Of a stretch of DNA of 64,000 nucleotides, positions 23,886-36,020 are shown piece after piece. Below the pieces are notes generated by a model, which worked only from the letters and a program-made list of their open reading frames with translations, was not told the DNA's origin and did no database searches. This DNA is from Lycium barbarum (taxonomy: Eukaryota > Streptophyta > Magnoliopsida > Solanales > Solanaceae): positions 82,784,543 through 82,848,542 of the forward strand of contig NC_083346.1 of the NCBI RefSeq assembly GCF_019175385.1, given 5' to 3'. How positions within the stretch are numbered: the first letter of the stretch is position 1; every line of letters begins with the position of its first letter. Made by a program: the position numbers and the translations under genes.

Positions 23886-25039
23886 TGTCACGACCCAACC
23901 CCGTAAGCCGTGACTGGTGCCCGACATGGACACCCGTATACATACTCTTTAGCTATATGTTCATTTCACATCAAACTCAATATGGATCTTATAACGACCA
24001 AACCATGGTCTCAGAACTATCACATAAATATTCATATAAATGCAAGCCGATAAGGCTGCCATCATATAATAATATCATATGCAAGCTGACAAGGCCGCTA
24101 TCATATAAGAACATCATACCACAACACATCGTATAGACACAGCTGAACAGAACCCATACACAACCCACACATATGTCCACAGACCTCTAAGAGTATCAAC
24201 GGTAACGTAACATATGACGGGACAGGGCCCCGTCGTACCCTTAGTCAACATATGCATATATATATATCCGAGAAGGATTAGTACCAAAATCTGGACTCCG
24301 AAACAACGGAGCTCTCCAAAATAACAGAGGGGGAATCCTAAGCTGTCGGATCACCAAAGCGAGTATCTGCACCTGCGGGCATGAAACGCAGCCCCCCGAA
24401 GAAAGGGGGTCAGTAGGGAATATGTACCGAGCATGTAAAGCATGAAACACAGTAAACGGGATCATAATTGATATAAGAAGTACAAAAAATGAGTACAATA
24501 AACAGAACACCAAGTACTTGCTTTCGAAACATAAATCATGTATGTCAATATCATATATCATATCCGGCCCCATTATGGGACTCGGTGAACATGGTCGCCA
24601 CCCCGTCTCTGGCGCCATAACACAGCATACTCCAGAATATAGTATAACTCCGTAACACAGCATAACTCCAAAATATATATATATTGTACCCGGCCCTTTA
24701 ATGAGGGACTCGGCAAACAATACAGTGGAAGTGTGCATGATAACATACCCGGCTCGGGACTCGATGAAAGATATATTAAGATATGCACGAGCAGAGTAGT
24801 GAGAAACTATATGCAATTCAAAACATTTTTAAGGACTCAATAGAATAGTCAACACGAACCACCGTTCGCAATTTCAAATAATAGTCATATCATATACCTT
24901 TCGGATGTCCCTGTGGATTATATCAAAATGAAACTTGAATCATATGTACATATCAATATATATATCAAAACATAAGTTATGGGAATCAAGATCAATAGCC
25001 ATCCTAGTGGCTCTAGGAGTAGGAATTCCTTTGGAATCG

Positions 25040-25100
<61 letters not shown>

Positions 25101-27287
25101 TATATTCATTTCACAACGATCATGCCAAAAAGAAAGAAGGGTTAGCTTCACATACCTTTAGCGCTTATTCGTCACACAATATGTATACGCTGCCCAATAA
25201 TACTTCAACCTATATGTTTAGGCGACGTATTCTAACATTAGTAACTCCTTTCTAGATGTTTAGGCGACGTTTTCTCTTGTATCCAAACCAAGTACATACA
25301 ACCATCCCAACATCAATAATTATATGTTCAATATCAATCCGGACAACCCACACAACATTCCAAACAGCCCACATTCATAACATGCAATAACGATTCACAT
25401 ACAACTACGACATTCTCAAGTTACTTCTAATAGTTTGTAAACTTAACGTTTGCATGTAACAACTTATAACAGCCCATCCAACATACAATATGATGTGTAC
25501 TCTTAAATTATAATTAGTCTTTCCAACATCATGAAAACACAAGTCCAAAACAGTCCCTAACCAACAACACATCAAAAACAGTGCCTAACCGACAACATAA
25601 CAATGTTCGGAATTCTTGCAAACGTTTATGAACATACTAAGCCAACCACATACGATTTTTACACATCATTTCATGTCTTCTTTTCATATAATTTCAGTAA
25701 GTTATGACCAGCTATCCACACGACAAGTACAACATCAATTCATACGCAACTATGCTACATCGTCATTTCTATAATCCTTACAACAACTCACAAACGACTT
25801 TAGTTTCAACTCCAACCATTAAACACCTTCATTTCCATCATAAATTTCATGATAATAACAATCAAAATATCAAGTAAAAACAGTTCACTAACTTCCTCAC
25901 AAAACAGTCCACACACGGTTTCAACATGCTTCAACATCACTCACATAAAATCATATATTCACCTTATTTTCATACTAACAAAACTTCACCTTTAACCTTC
26001 CAATTCTTTTCATTATTTTTACCATGAGATCTATGATAGTAACATCCATATTTATTAAAGAAAATTAGTTCATTAATTCCACCAAAACAGTCCCCTCGGC
26101 CACATAGTCATTCCAACACCAACATTCATGATTTTATGCATGCGATTCATGTTCTTCAAGTTACAATCATACTTCAACATCAACACATATAACCTCATGG
26201 TTACTATCATGTTCCAACATCAACACACCTTATTTCATACATACAACTTATATCTACTCATCTACATCACCCTTAATGCATGGAAAATAAAGTTAGATCT
26301 TACCTTGACACCTTGACTTCTCTACTTGGCTAGAGTTGGTGACTTGAGATGAAAATGGTTCTTGTTGCTCCAAAGACTATCTTCACGTTTTAGGGACCTT
26401 CTAAAGGGTTGAAACACCTTGGAAAATATTTTTTGGATCAAGATTCAAAGAGCTCAAAAATCAGCCAAGCTTAGCCGAATGCTCTCTCTCTCTAGGCTTA
26501 GGTTTTCTTTCTTTGTGTTGTGTAGTTGAAATGAATTGTGATGGATGATTTCTTGGTCATTATTTGGTTCAACTTTTATTCCTACAAGTTGGCACATGCT
26601 CCACTTATGGCATGAGTCACTCCTTTAACTTTACACCTAAAATTTTCTTTCTTTTCCCCTCTACTTTTGGCTATATGGCCGAATTTGTCTCCCTTTGTTT
26701 CCTTTCTTCTTCTTTCTTTTCGATTGTTTTCAAGACAATCTCATTTGTGGTGAATGATTCACACACCACCCTTTGTCCATTGTAATCATTCCAAGATGAA
26801 TGATCCATATTTAATGTGAAATGGTCCCTCCACCATATTATGTCTTCCTAAAATAATGTATACTTTCATAAAGTAGTGGATGCTTAAATATTCAATTGCA
26901 TGCTTCAACTTTTTCTCCTCAAATTTTCAGCTCTTGGCCGAATTTCACACTTGGTTATGAAGTTTATTTTTGTTGTCCACAATATATTGAAAATGTAGTG
27001 GATGAATCAACATTAAATGCATATTTGTATGTCTTCCATAATAGCCTTGTTTTAGATGACTTTGAGTCATCTTTTGGACCTTGCACGTCGATGTCCTTCT
27101 TGGTTCATTGTTGTCACAAATTTTTACTTAACATCACAATTAAGTCATTCCTAATTTCCAATAACATTTTTATACTAAGTAAAATTTATAACCGATTAGT
27201 TCTAGTTTAGAAATTATAAATCCGAGGTTTCTATCTCACGTCGATTCCTTCGCGAATAACTCGACGTATAAAATATGGGGTCTAACA
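23886..27287 (-). mobile_element. B1: 5' LTR, minus strand (3402 bp)
   Basis: It runs from TGTCACGACCC (23886) to GGGGTCTAACA (27287). On the minus strand it carries a donor AAG|GTAAGA, a donor AAG|GTATGT, acceptor CGCAG|GT (AG at 24374-24373), stem-loop 2 with perfect GACGGG/CCCGTC (24216-24234) and a GC-rich array of ACCCGGCCC/ACTCGG modules (about 24570-24780). A 53-bp AT repeat (25046-25098) is much shorter in the B2 LTRs. The flank after 27287 is D, so B1 is inserted in D. Confidence 0.92.
25046..25098. repeat. (AT)n microsatellite in the B1 LTR
   Basis: The equivalent tract is about 20 bp in the left B2 LTR (33694-33713) and about 8 bp in the right one. It creates spurious Tyr/Ile repeat reading frames. 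Confidence 0.95.
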
Positions 27288-28018
27288 CCGACGATGGATA
27301 TAAGTATATAAGTTCTAAAGTTAGGATACGACATTCTTACAGAACTAATTATCCTTATGTAACTTCTATGATATTATGTTCCCTACCTCTACATGACCTT
27401 TCTACCTTCCGGAAAACTAAGAGTTTATGATCAGGAATAGCCACGTGAGATAAAGATAAGAGGCATGCTATGAACACGATAATGAAGATGATAATCATTT
27501 GTCTAAAGATCTTAGAGTTCATGGTATAATGTTTCTACAAAGCTAACGACATTAACTATGATCTATTGGTGTTGCTTCTTGTATACACTCACCTTATATA
27601 CTAATTCCTTCAAGGTGAGCCAGACTACCTATGAATGATCCGTAATGTAATCGGGGGTTGTCGACCTTATGTCACCCCGACATTGTTATAGATTGTCCAT
27701 AAGCCTTAATGCACGTCCTATGACCAATGTTCCGAAAAATTACGAGTCTATGTTCATAAAGGATTTTATATGGGATAAAGGTGAGAGATATGCTATAGAA
27801 ACGATAATGGTAATGATGAGCTTAAGCCTAAAAAATTATAAAGACTATCATACGATACTTATACGAAATTCGTGCTACGAATATGATGTGATTTTCATAG
27901 ATTGTCTTTAAATTTAAATGTGTGCATTAATGAAAGGTTACGATAAGCTTATAAGATGTATGTGATGGCAATGATAATGATGAGATATACTGATCCTTGT
28001 ATGATGTATGTGATATGG

Positions 28019-28155
28019 TCGAGCCATTACGTCGCCGAATACGGAAGATATGTATGTGATATTGTTGAGCCACTACGTGGCCGAATACGGATACCATCGA
28101 GCCACCACGTGGCCGAATACGAATATTGTGGAGCCCTGCGTGGCCGAATACGGAT
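28019..28155 (+). repeat. Degenerate repeat with CACGTG cores in D
   Basis: Four units of the type GAGCC(N)7GTGGCCGAATACG. Two contain CCACGTGG or CACGTGG, the palindromic G-box recognised by plant bZIP/bHLH factors. Whether it is bound is unknown. Confidence 0.65.
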
Positions 28156-28621
28156 AATGTATTATGCGTATGAGAAGCTACGGTACTACGATGATGATGT
28201 GTACGCTATGATGATTCATGCACGACAATTATGTATATGTGATATATGTATGAAATGTATTCATCCTTAAGGGCCGCGCAGGTTTTTCCTTCACCTTATG
28301 ACTTACGATTTCTCTATCATGTTTATTTCATTCATGCCTTACATACTCAGTATAATATTCGTACTTACGTCTGTTTTCTTTGGACGTTATGTTCATGCCC
28401 ACAGGTAGACAGGGAGACGGTGCAGACCTTTAGGAGCTGTCAGCAGATTTGCAGAAGCACTCCATTATTCCGGAGGTGCTAATCGGGTTTATACATTTTT
28501 GTATATATATATATATGTATAAGTATTTTGGGCACGACGGGGTCTTGTCCCGTCCATATGTCTAGTAGTCTAGTAGAGGCTCGTAGATACGTATGTGTGG
28601 GTAGTATGGTCTCACGATGCT

Positions 28622-28626
28622 ACTAT
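28622..28626. repeat. Target-site duplication of N (ACTAT)
   Basis: ACTAT here and at 31216-31220 flank the solo LTR exactly. Confidence 0.95.
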
Positions 28627-28967
28627 TGTTACACCTTGGAAATTTTCCCCGTTAGTGTATAGTGAATAAGCTAGTGAAGGTCTTGACATACCCGATGATT
28701 CGACAAGTAAGAGATGGCATTTCATGATCATAATCGAGACTTGAAGACGATAGACGCAAAGAAAGAAGTTTGACGAAGGAAGTAAGGGATATGCTATGTA
28801 TCGGGTAGGAATTATGGACGACGAGCCAATGAGGGCATAATGATGTCTTGGAAACAAATAATAATGTCCCTTAGATTGGTATTGATGTGATAAACAAGTG
28901 TTAAGAAGGTTCCATAAGGATCGGAGATCAAACGAGCCGACAAAAAACGAAATCACTTCAGTTGGCA

Positions 28968-29120
28968 TTATACGGCCAAACATACGGTCCGTATATATTA
29001 TACTGGCCGTATGTTGGACCGTATAATTGTCCAAGAGAGGGATGACATTCTGGACCAAACATACGGCCACACATAGGGTCGTATAAATAGTACGGACCGT
29101 ATGTTGGTCTGTATAACATG
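28968..29120. promoter_or_regulatory. Cluster of ATACGG-N-CCGTAT palindromes upstream of the TATA-like box (N)
   Basis: Several full and half copies of ATACGG(N)CCGTAT and variants lie within about 150 bp and end about 25 bp before the TATA-like sequence. Similar clusters are in C (49443-49570), G (53483-53607) and L (59907-60060). They suggest an enhancer or protein-binding array; inference. Confidence 0.6.
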
Positions 29121-30389
29121 GTCGGGCCAGATTTCAAGTTTAAGTATAAGTACCCTTTTTCATTTCATTTTCATTCCATTCTCACTCCACACTTCAAGAA
29201 ACATCTAGAACCCTCTCTACTCTTCAACTACAAGAATTCAAAGGAAATTTGTGGTCAACTACATGAAACCCACGAAATCAAGTGTAAGAATCACACTAAA
29301 CTTCATCCAAATCAAGAAAACCCAATGGAGGTGAAGTAAGGTTTTGGTGCTAGAGGAGAAACTCCACTCAAGACTCGTTCAACCATCATCTAAGGTAAGT
29401 TTCATGACTAAACCATGTTGTTTAAGGTATTGGAAGGTTAAGATACTTGAATTGTAGAAAGACATAGGAAATGGGTCATTAATTAGTGAATAGTGTCATG
29501 GTTGGATGGTAGTTGGATTGAATCATGAATGTTGGTGTGTTGTGATTATGAATACGTTATAAATGACATTTAGGCCATCAAAATAAGTATTATATATGAG
29601 GAAACGCGATAGTAAGCTATAACCATAAATGTGGAGAAATTGAAGAGAAATGGTGGATTATGGTGAATGTATATCAATGATGATTGTTGATTGCAATATT
29701 GTGAATGTTGTTGTGAGCGTTTGGGAGTTGATATAGACTATGGGAAAAGTAGTATAAACAAAGGAAGCGCTGCCCAATTTTCCCTAGCTTTAGAAAGCCC
29801 GTTCTTATAATTGCTTAGCTAATGACGATATAAATTCTCTTGAAGGTAGAACGTGTGCATTAAAGAAGAACAAGAAAGCGATAGATTAGTTAAACGTCAA
29901 AGGTATGTAAGGCTTATCCCTTCCTTCAAAGGCATGAATCTTTCAAGCTTTCCATGATCCTCCTATATGATGGAACTTATGAGTCCTTACATATACTAAA
30001 TTACATACGAGCATGATATTGATGATAATGAGCTAAAGTATCAAATTTCGATGGTTCATGATACAACGCTAATGATGTCATTATTGTTAACACTCACCTT
30101 ATGCACTATTTCCTTCGAGCTGAGGAAAGATACTCATGAATGTTCATAATATAATCGGGAGTTACGACCTTACGTCACCCCGACATATCTATAGTTGCCT
30201 TCAAAGTGTAATGCATGCTCCTAACGCTAAATGTGAAATGATGCTAAGTCATGACATGTTTATAAGATGATCAATAATGCTAGCTTATAATATGCCTATG
30301 TTATGTATGAAAATGCCAAGCTATTATAAGATTATGATACGTTCATGAAATGTGCAATAGTGATGGGTTATGATTGATTATGTGATGAT

Positions 30390-30560
30390 GAAATTCCACC
30401 GTGCCAGAATGGCCGGGCATGTCACCGCTAAGGCGGGCTGCATATGGTTCCACCGTGCCTAGATGGCCGGGCATGTCACCGCTAAGGCAGGCTGCGATGT
30501 TACACCGAGCCTAAAGGGCCGGGCATGATCACCACTAGTGGGCGGCATACGATAGTTACC
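30390..30560 (+). repeat. GC-rich hairpin array in N
   Basis: Three modules built on CACCGTGCC...GGCCGGGCATG and CACCGCTAAGGCGGGCTGC, each self-complementary, at about 60-bp spacing. Confidence 0.65.
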
Positions 30561-31215
30561 CGGACGTAGGATAACGATGGGAATTGTGATGTGACGAGAT
30601 ATGTGATGTGATGATATATGTACTATGATTATGTAAAATATGATATACGTACGAGATGTATTTGCTTATGACACTCTTGCAGGTTATATCTTTCTCTTAT
30701 GGCTCACGATCCTCCTATTATATTTATTTCATTCTTGTCTTACATACTCAGTACAATATTCGTACTGACATCCATTTTCTTTGGACGCTGTGTTCATGCC
30801 CACAGGTAGACAGGTAGGCGAGCTTGAGCTAGACTCGTAGGAGTTGTTAGCCGATTGAAAGCACTCCTTTGTCCCGGAGGTGCTCGATTATTCTTTTGTG
30901 TATATTTGTATATGTTGGGCGCGACGTGGTCCTGTCACGTCTATGCGTTTTGTACTTTAGTAGAGGCTCGTAGATACACAGTGTGGCTTATGTGCTCTGA
31001 CAAGGTCACTATGGTATAACTGTATATATTATTTTGATAGCCTAAAGGGCTTATGTATATGAAACTATTTATGTTTACAAATGAAACATGACTTTCTTAT
31101 GATTTGAGTATAAAATCGATAAAACAATAGTTAATGAGCATGATGAGTAGTACAACGAGCGGTGCTCGGTGGTTAGCCCCGGGTACCCGTCGCGGCCCCT
31201 AGCTGGGTCGGGACA

Positions 31216-32125
31216 ACTATGGTGTATATGTCATTATTTTGGATAGCCGAAGGGCGTATGTATATAAAAATCAATTATGTTTTCAAATGAAAAATGATTG
31301 TCTTATGATTATGAGTTTATAAATGGTAAAGAAGTGTGTGATGACTATGGCGAGTAGGGAAATGAGTAGTGCTCGGTGGTTAGCCACGGTACCCGTCACG
31401 GCCCCTAGTCGGGTCGTGACAACTCCATTGTTCCGGAGGTGCCTTGATTATTCTTTTGTGTACATATGCATATTTTGGGCACGACGGGGTCCTGTCCCGT
31501 CACTATGTCTAGCACTCTAGTAGAGGCTCGTAGGTACGCAATGTGGGTTATATGGTCTCACGAGGTTACTATTCTATGTATAATATTATTTTGGATAGCC
31601 GAAGGGCGTATGTATATAAAAATCAATTATGTTTTCAAATGAAAAATGATTGTCTTATGATTATGAGTTTATAAATGGTAAAGAAGTGTGTGATGACTAT
31701 GGCGAGTAGGGAAATGAGTAGTGCTCGGTGGTTAGCCACGGTACCCGTCACGGCCCCTAGTCGGGTCGTGACAACTCCATTGTTCCGGAGGTGCCTTGAT
31801 TATTCTTTTGTGTACATATGCATATTTTGGGCACGACGGGGTCCTGTCCCGTCACTATGTCTAGCACTCTAGTAGAGGCTCGTAGGTACGCAATGTGGGT
31901 TATATGGTCTCACGAGGTTACTATTCTATGTATAATATTATTTTGATAGCCGAAAGACTTATGTCTATAAAAGTATCTATGTTCTCAAATGAAAAATGGT
32001 TTTTCCTATGATTATGAGCATATGAATAATAAAGAAGTGTATTATGAGTATGATGAGCAATAGAATGAGTGGTGCTCGGTGGTTAGCCATGGGTACCCGT
32101 CACGGCCCCTAGTCGGGTCGTGACA
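31216..32125 (+). mobile_element. D: distal LTR end with tandemly repeated terminal segment
   Basis: After N the D LTR resumes and reaches its end GGGTCGTGACA at 31421. The terminal ~350 bp then appear twice more, ending at 31773 and 32125. No primer site follows; the sequence goes straight into the LTR of C. D is therefore a solo LTR or a 3' LTR inserted in C, with ATTAT (32126-32130) as the likely right duplicate. Confidence 0.8.
31231..31934 (+). repeat. 352-bp tandem duplication
   Basis: 31231-31582 and 31583-31934 appear identical by eye. Each contains the same 65-aa open frame, which is only LTR sequence. Each copy spans an LTR end joined to an internal LTR point (GTGACA followed by ACTCCATTG). 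A recent duplication or an assembly artefact are both possible. Confidence 0.9.
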
Positions 32126-32481
32126 ATTATGATGAGTATATGTTGATGATATTACACCGTGCCTATATGGCACGGGCATACACACCACTGCAGTGGGCAG
32201 CTTATACCCCGGACGCGGGAGGCCTAGACGCAGGTTAATTATTATCACACCGTGCCTATATGGACTGGCAGCTTATACACTTATACATTTATGCATACAT
32301 GATATGATGATGATTATGAAGAAAGCCAGCATGCATTATTTCTTTTATAGTTGACAGTCAGTTACATATTGCTCTTTATTTGATGCTTCCTTTATCTCAT
32401 TGACTTATTGTTATTACTTATGCCTCTCATACTCAGTACAATGTTCGTACTGACGTCCGTTTTCTTTAGACGCTGTGTTCA
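32126..32481 (+). mobile_element. C: part of the 5' LTR left of B2
   Basis: It matches the C 3' LTR from 50806 onward. It includes the hairpin array (32155-32275) and the ACTCAGTACAATGTTCGTACTGACG region, and stops at the B2 insertion in TGTGTTCA. The LTR's start lies left of the window because D is inserted here. Confidence 0.88.
32477..32481. repeat. Target-site duplication of B2 (GTTCA)
   Basis: GTTCA here and at 44192-44196. Joining the flanks restores the conserved CTGTGTTCATGCCCACAG of LTR C. Confidence 0.97.
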
Positions 32482-35400
32482 TGTCACGACCCAACCCCGT
32501 AGGCCATGACTGGTGCCCGACATGGACACCCGTATACATACTCTTTAACTATAGGTTCATTTCAAATCAAACTCAATATGGGTCTTATAACGATCTCATC
32601 ATGAAATAATACGCAAGCCGGCAAGGCTGCCATCATATAATAATATCATATGCAAGCCGGCAAGGCTGCCATCATATGGACGAATATCATATCACAGAAC
32701 ATCGTATAGACATAGCTGAATAGAACTCATACACAACCCACACATATGTCCACAGACCTCTAAGAGTATCAACAGTAACGTAACATATGACGGTACAGGG
32801 CCCCGTTGTACCCTTAGTCCACATAGGCATATAAATATATATTCGAGAAGGATTTGTACCAAATTCTGGATTCCGGAACAATGGAGTTCTCCAAATAGCA
32901 GAGGGGAAATCTTAAGCTGTCGGATCACCAAAGCGAATGTCTGCACTTGCGGGCATGAAACGCAGCCCCCAAAGAAAGGGGGTCAGTACGGAATATGTAC
33001 CGAGCATGTAAAGCATGAAATACAGAAAACGGGATCATAATTGAAATAAAAAGTACAGAAAATGAGTACAATAACCAGAATACCAAGTACTTGCTTTCAA
33101 AACATAAATCATGCATGTCAATATCATATATCATATCCGGCCCCATTATGGGCCTCGGTGAACATGGTCGCCACCCCGTCTCTGGCGCCATAACACAACA
33201 TAACTTCAGAATATAATATATATCTCCGTAACACAACATATCTCCGTAACACAGCATAACTCCGTAACACAGCATAACTTCATATCACAGCATAACTTCA
33301 TAACACAGCATAACTTCAGAATATACATATATATATATATATATATTGTACTCGGCCCTTTAATGAGGGACTCAGCGAACAATACAGTGAAAGTGTGCAC
33401 GACGGGACTCGGTGAAAGATATATTGAGATATGCACGAGCAGAGTAGTGAGAAACTATATGCAATTCAAAACATTTTTAAAGACTCAATAGAATAGTCAA
33501 CACGAACCATCGTTCGCAATTTCAAATAATAGTCATCTCATATACCTTTCGGATGTCCCTGTGGATTATATCAAAATGAATCTTTGAAATCATGTGTACA
33601 CATTAATATAGATGAATCAAAACATAAGTTATGGGAATCAAAAATCAATTGCCATCCTAGTGGCTCTAGGAATAGGAGTTTCCTTTGGAATCGTATATAT
33701 ATATATATATATCGTATATTCAATTCACAACGATCATGCCAAAAAGAAAGAAGGGTTAGCTTCACATACCTTTAGTGCTTATTCGTCACGCAATATGTAT
33801 ACGCTGCCCAATAATACTTCAACCTATATTAAGATTCCAACAACTACGTTTAAGTTACGGGGAGATTCAAAACATATTCTTACGTTAGTAACTCCTTTCT
33901 AGATGTTTAGGCGACGTTTGATCTTGTATCCAAACCAACCACACAAAACCAATCCACCATCAATAATTATGTGTTCAATACTAATCGGTACAGCCCACAC
34001 AATATTCTAAACAGCCCACATTCATAACATGCAATAACGATTCACATACGGCTACGACATTCTCAAGTTACTTCTAATAGTTTGTAGCCTTAACATTTGC
34101 ATGTAACAACTTATAACAGACCATCCAACATACAATATGATGTATACTCTTAACTTATAATCAGTCTTTCCAACTTAATGAAAACACAAGTCCAAAACAG
34201 TCCCTAACCAACAACACATCCAAAACAGTCCCTAACCAACAACATAACAATGTTCGGAATTCTTGCAAACGTTTACGAACATACTAAGCCAACCACATAC
34301 GATTTTTACACATCATTTCATGTCTTCTTTTCATATAATTTCAGTAAGTTATGACCAGCTATCCACACGACAAGTACAACAACAATTCATACGCAACTAC
34401 GCTATATCGTCATTTCTATAATCCTTACAACAATTCTCAAACGACTTTAGTTTCAACTCCAATCATTAAACACCTTCATTTCCATCATAAATTTCATGAT
34501 AATAACAATAAAAATATCAAGTAAAAACAGTTCACTAACTTCCTCACAAAACAGTCCACACACGGTTTCAACATGCTTCAACATCACTTCACATAAAATC
34601 ATAGATTCACTTTATTTTCATACTAACACAACTTCACCTTTAACCTTCCAATTCTTTTCATTATTTTTACCATGAGATCTATGATATTAACATCCATATT
34701 TATTAAATAAAATTAGTTCATTAATTCCACCAAAACAGTCCCCTCGGTCACAACAACATTCCAACACCAACATTCATGATTTTATGCATGCGATTCATGT
34801 TCTTCAAGTTACAACCATACTTCAACATAAACACATATAACCTCATTGTTACTATCATGTTCCAACATCATCACACCTTATTTCATACATACAACTTATA
34901 TCTACTCATCTACATCACCCTTAATGCATGGAAAAGAAAGTTAGATCTTACCTTGACAACTTGACTTCTCTACTTGGCTAGAGTTGGTGACTTGAGATGA
35001 AAATGGTTCTTGTTGCTCCAAAGACTATCTTCATGTTTTAGGGACCTTCTAAAGGGTTGAAACACCTTGGAAAATAATTTTTGGATCAAGACTCAAAGAG
35101 CTCAAAAATCAGCCCCTTGGCCGAATGCTCTCTCTCTCTAGGCTTAGGTTTTCTTTCTTTGTGTTGTGTAGTTGAAATGAATTGTGATGGATGATTTCTT
35201 GGTCATTATTTGGTTCAAATTTTATGCCTACAAGTTGGTCACATGCTCCACTTATGTCATGATTCATTCCATTAACTTTACACTTAAAATTTTCTAATTT
35301 TTCTCTTCAACTTTCGGCTAAGTGTGTTGGCTGATTTTTCATCTTTGTTTCCTTTCTTCTTTATTTTCAATTGTTTACAAGACAATCTCATGTGTGGTGA

Positions 35401-35932
35401 ATTATTTACACACCACCATTTGTCCATTGTAATCATTCCAAGATGAATGATCCATATTTAATGTGAAATGATCCCTCCACCATGTTATGTTTTCCTAAAA
35501 TAATGTATACTTTAATAAAGTAATGCATGCTTCAGTATTCAATTGCATGACTAACCTTTTCCTCCTCCAAATTTCAGCTCCTTGGACGAATATACATGTA
35601 TATTTCTTCCAATTTAATTGTCCACAATATATTGAAAATGTAGTGGATGAATCAACATTAAATGCATATTTGTAAGTCTTCCATAATAGCCTTATTTTAG
35701 ATGACTTTGAGTCATCTTTTGGACCTTGCAGGTTGATGTCTTTCTTGGTTCATTGTTGTCACAAATTTTTACTTAACACCACAATTAAGTCATTCCTAAT
35801 TTCCAATAACATTTTTATACTAAGTAAAATTTATAACCGATTAGTTCTAGTTGAGAAATTAAAAATCCGAGGTTTCTATCTCACATCGATTCCTTCGCGA
35901 ATAACTCGACATATAAAATACGGGGTCTAACA
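32482..35932 (-). repeat. B2: 3' LTR (left copy, 3451 bp)
   Basis: TGTCACGACCC to GGGGTCTAACA. The acceptor-like site reads CGCAAG|TG here instead of CGCAG|GT, and stem-loop 2 (32789-32807) has lost one pair, both consistent with decay after insertion. Donor AAG|GTATGT is at 33769-33768 on the minus strand. Confidence 0.93.
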
Positions 35933-35947
35933 TTCTCCCCCCCTTTA
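35933..35947 (-). other. Polypurine tract of B2
   Basis: AAAGGGGGGGAGAA on the minus strand, next to the LTR, with the AACATTCG/CGAATGTT stem at 35949-35968. Confidence 0.9.
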
Positions 35948-36020
35948 GAACATTCGTCCTCGAATGTTGAATTTGGTCCCGTGACGTTCTATACGAATTT
36001 TGGGGAAGTCTCTCTTGTCG

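Larger units (their letters stand above)
27288..28626 (+). mobile_element. D: first visible part of a + LTR (family C type)
   Basis: Middle section of an LTR related to C and N, interrupted by B1 on its left and by solo LTR N on its right. It includes a hairpin array with G-box-like CCACGTGG units (28019-28155), the TACTCAGTATAATATTCGTACT region, acceptor CACAG|GT (AG at 28403-28404) and stem-loop 2 GACGGG/CCCGTC (28536-28554). The LTR start lies left of the window. Confidence 0.82.
28627..31215 (+). mobile_element. N: solo LTR (2589 bp), family C type
   Basis: It runs from TGTTACACCTTGG to GGGTCGGGACA with a perfect 5-bp duplication and no internal region, the product expected from LTR-LTR recombination. 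Signals: an ATACGG/CCGTAT palindrome cluster (28968-29120), TATA-like GTATAAGTA (29144-29152), donor AAG|GTAAGT (GT at 29395), acceptor-like CTTGAAG (ends 29845), block 29846-29902, donor AAG|GTATGT (29903), hairpin array (30390-30560), TCAGTAC/GTACTGA (30748-30768), acceptor CACAG|GT (ends 30805) and stem-loop 2 GACGTG/CACGTC (30923-30941). The last shows a compensatory double change against GACGGG/CCCGTC. Confidence 0.93.

Noticed and set aside
24918..25255. Frames rich in alternating Tyr and Ile
   Set aside because: Translation of an AT microsatellite.
31323..31520. 65-aa frame repeated identically at 31675-31872
   Set aside because: Explained by the 352-bp tandem duplication of LTR end sequence, not by a duplicated gene.
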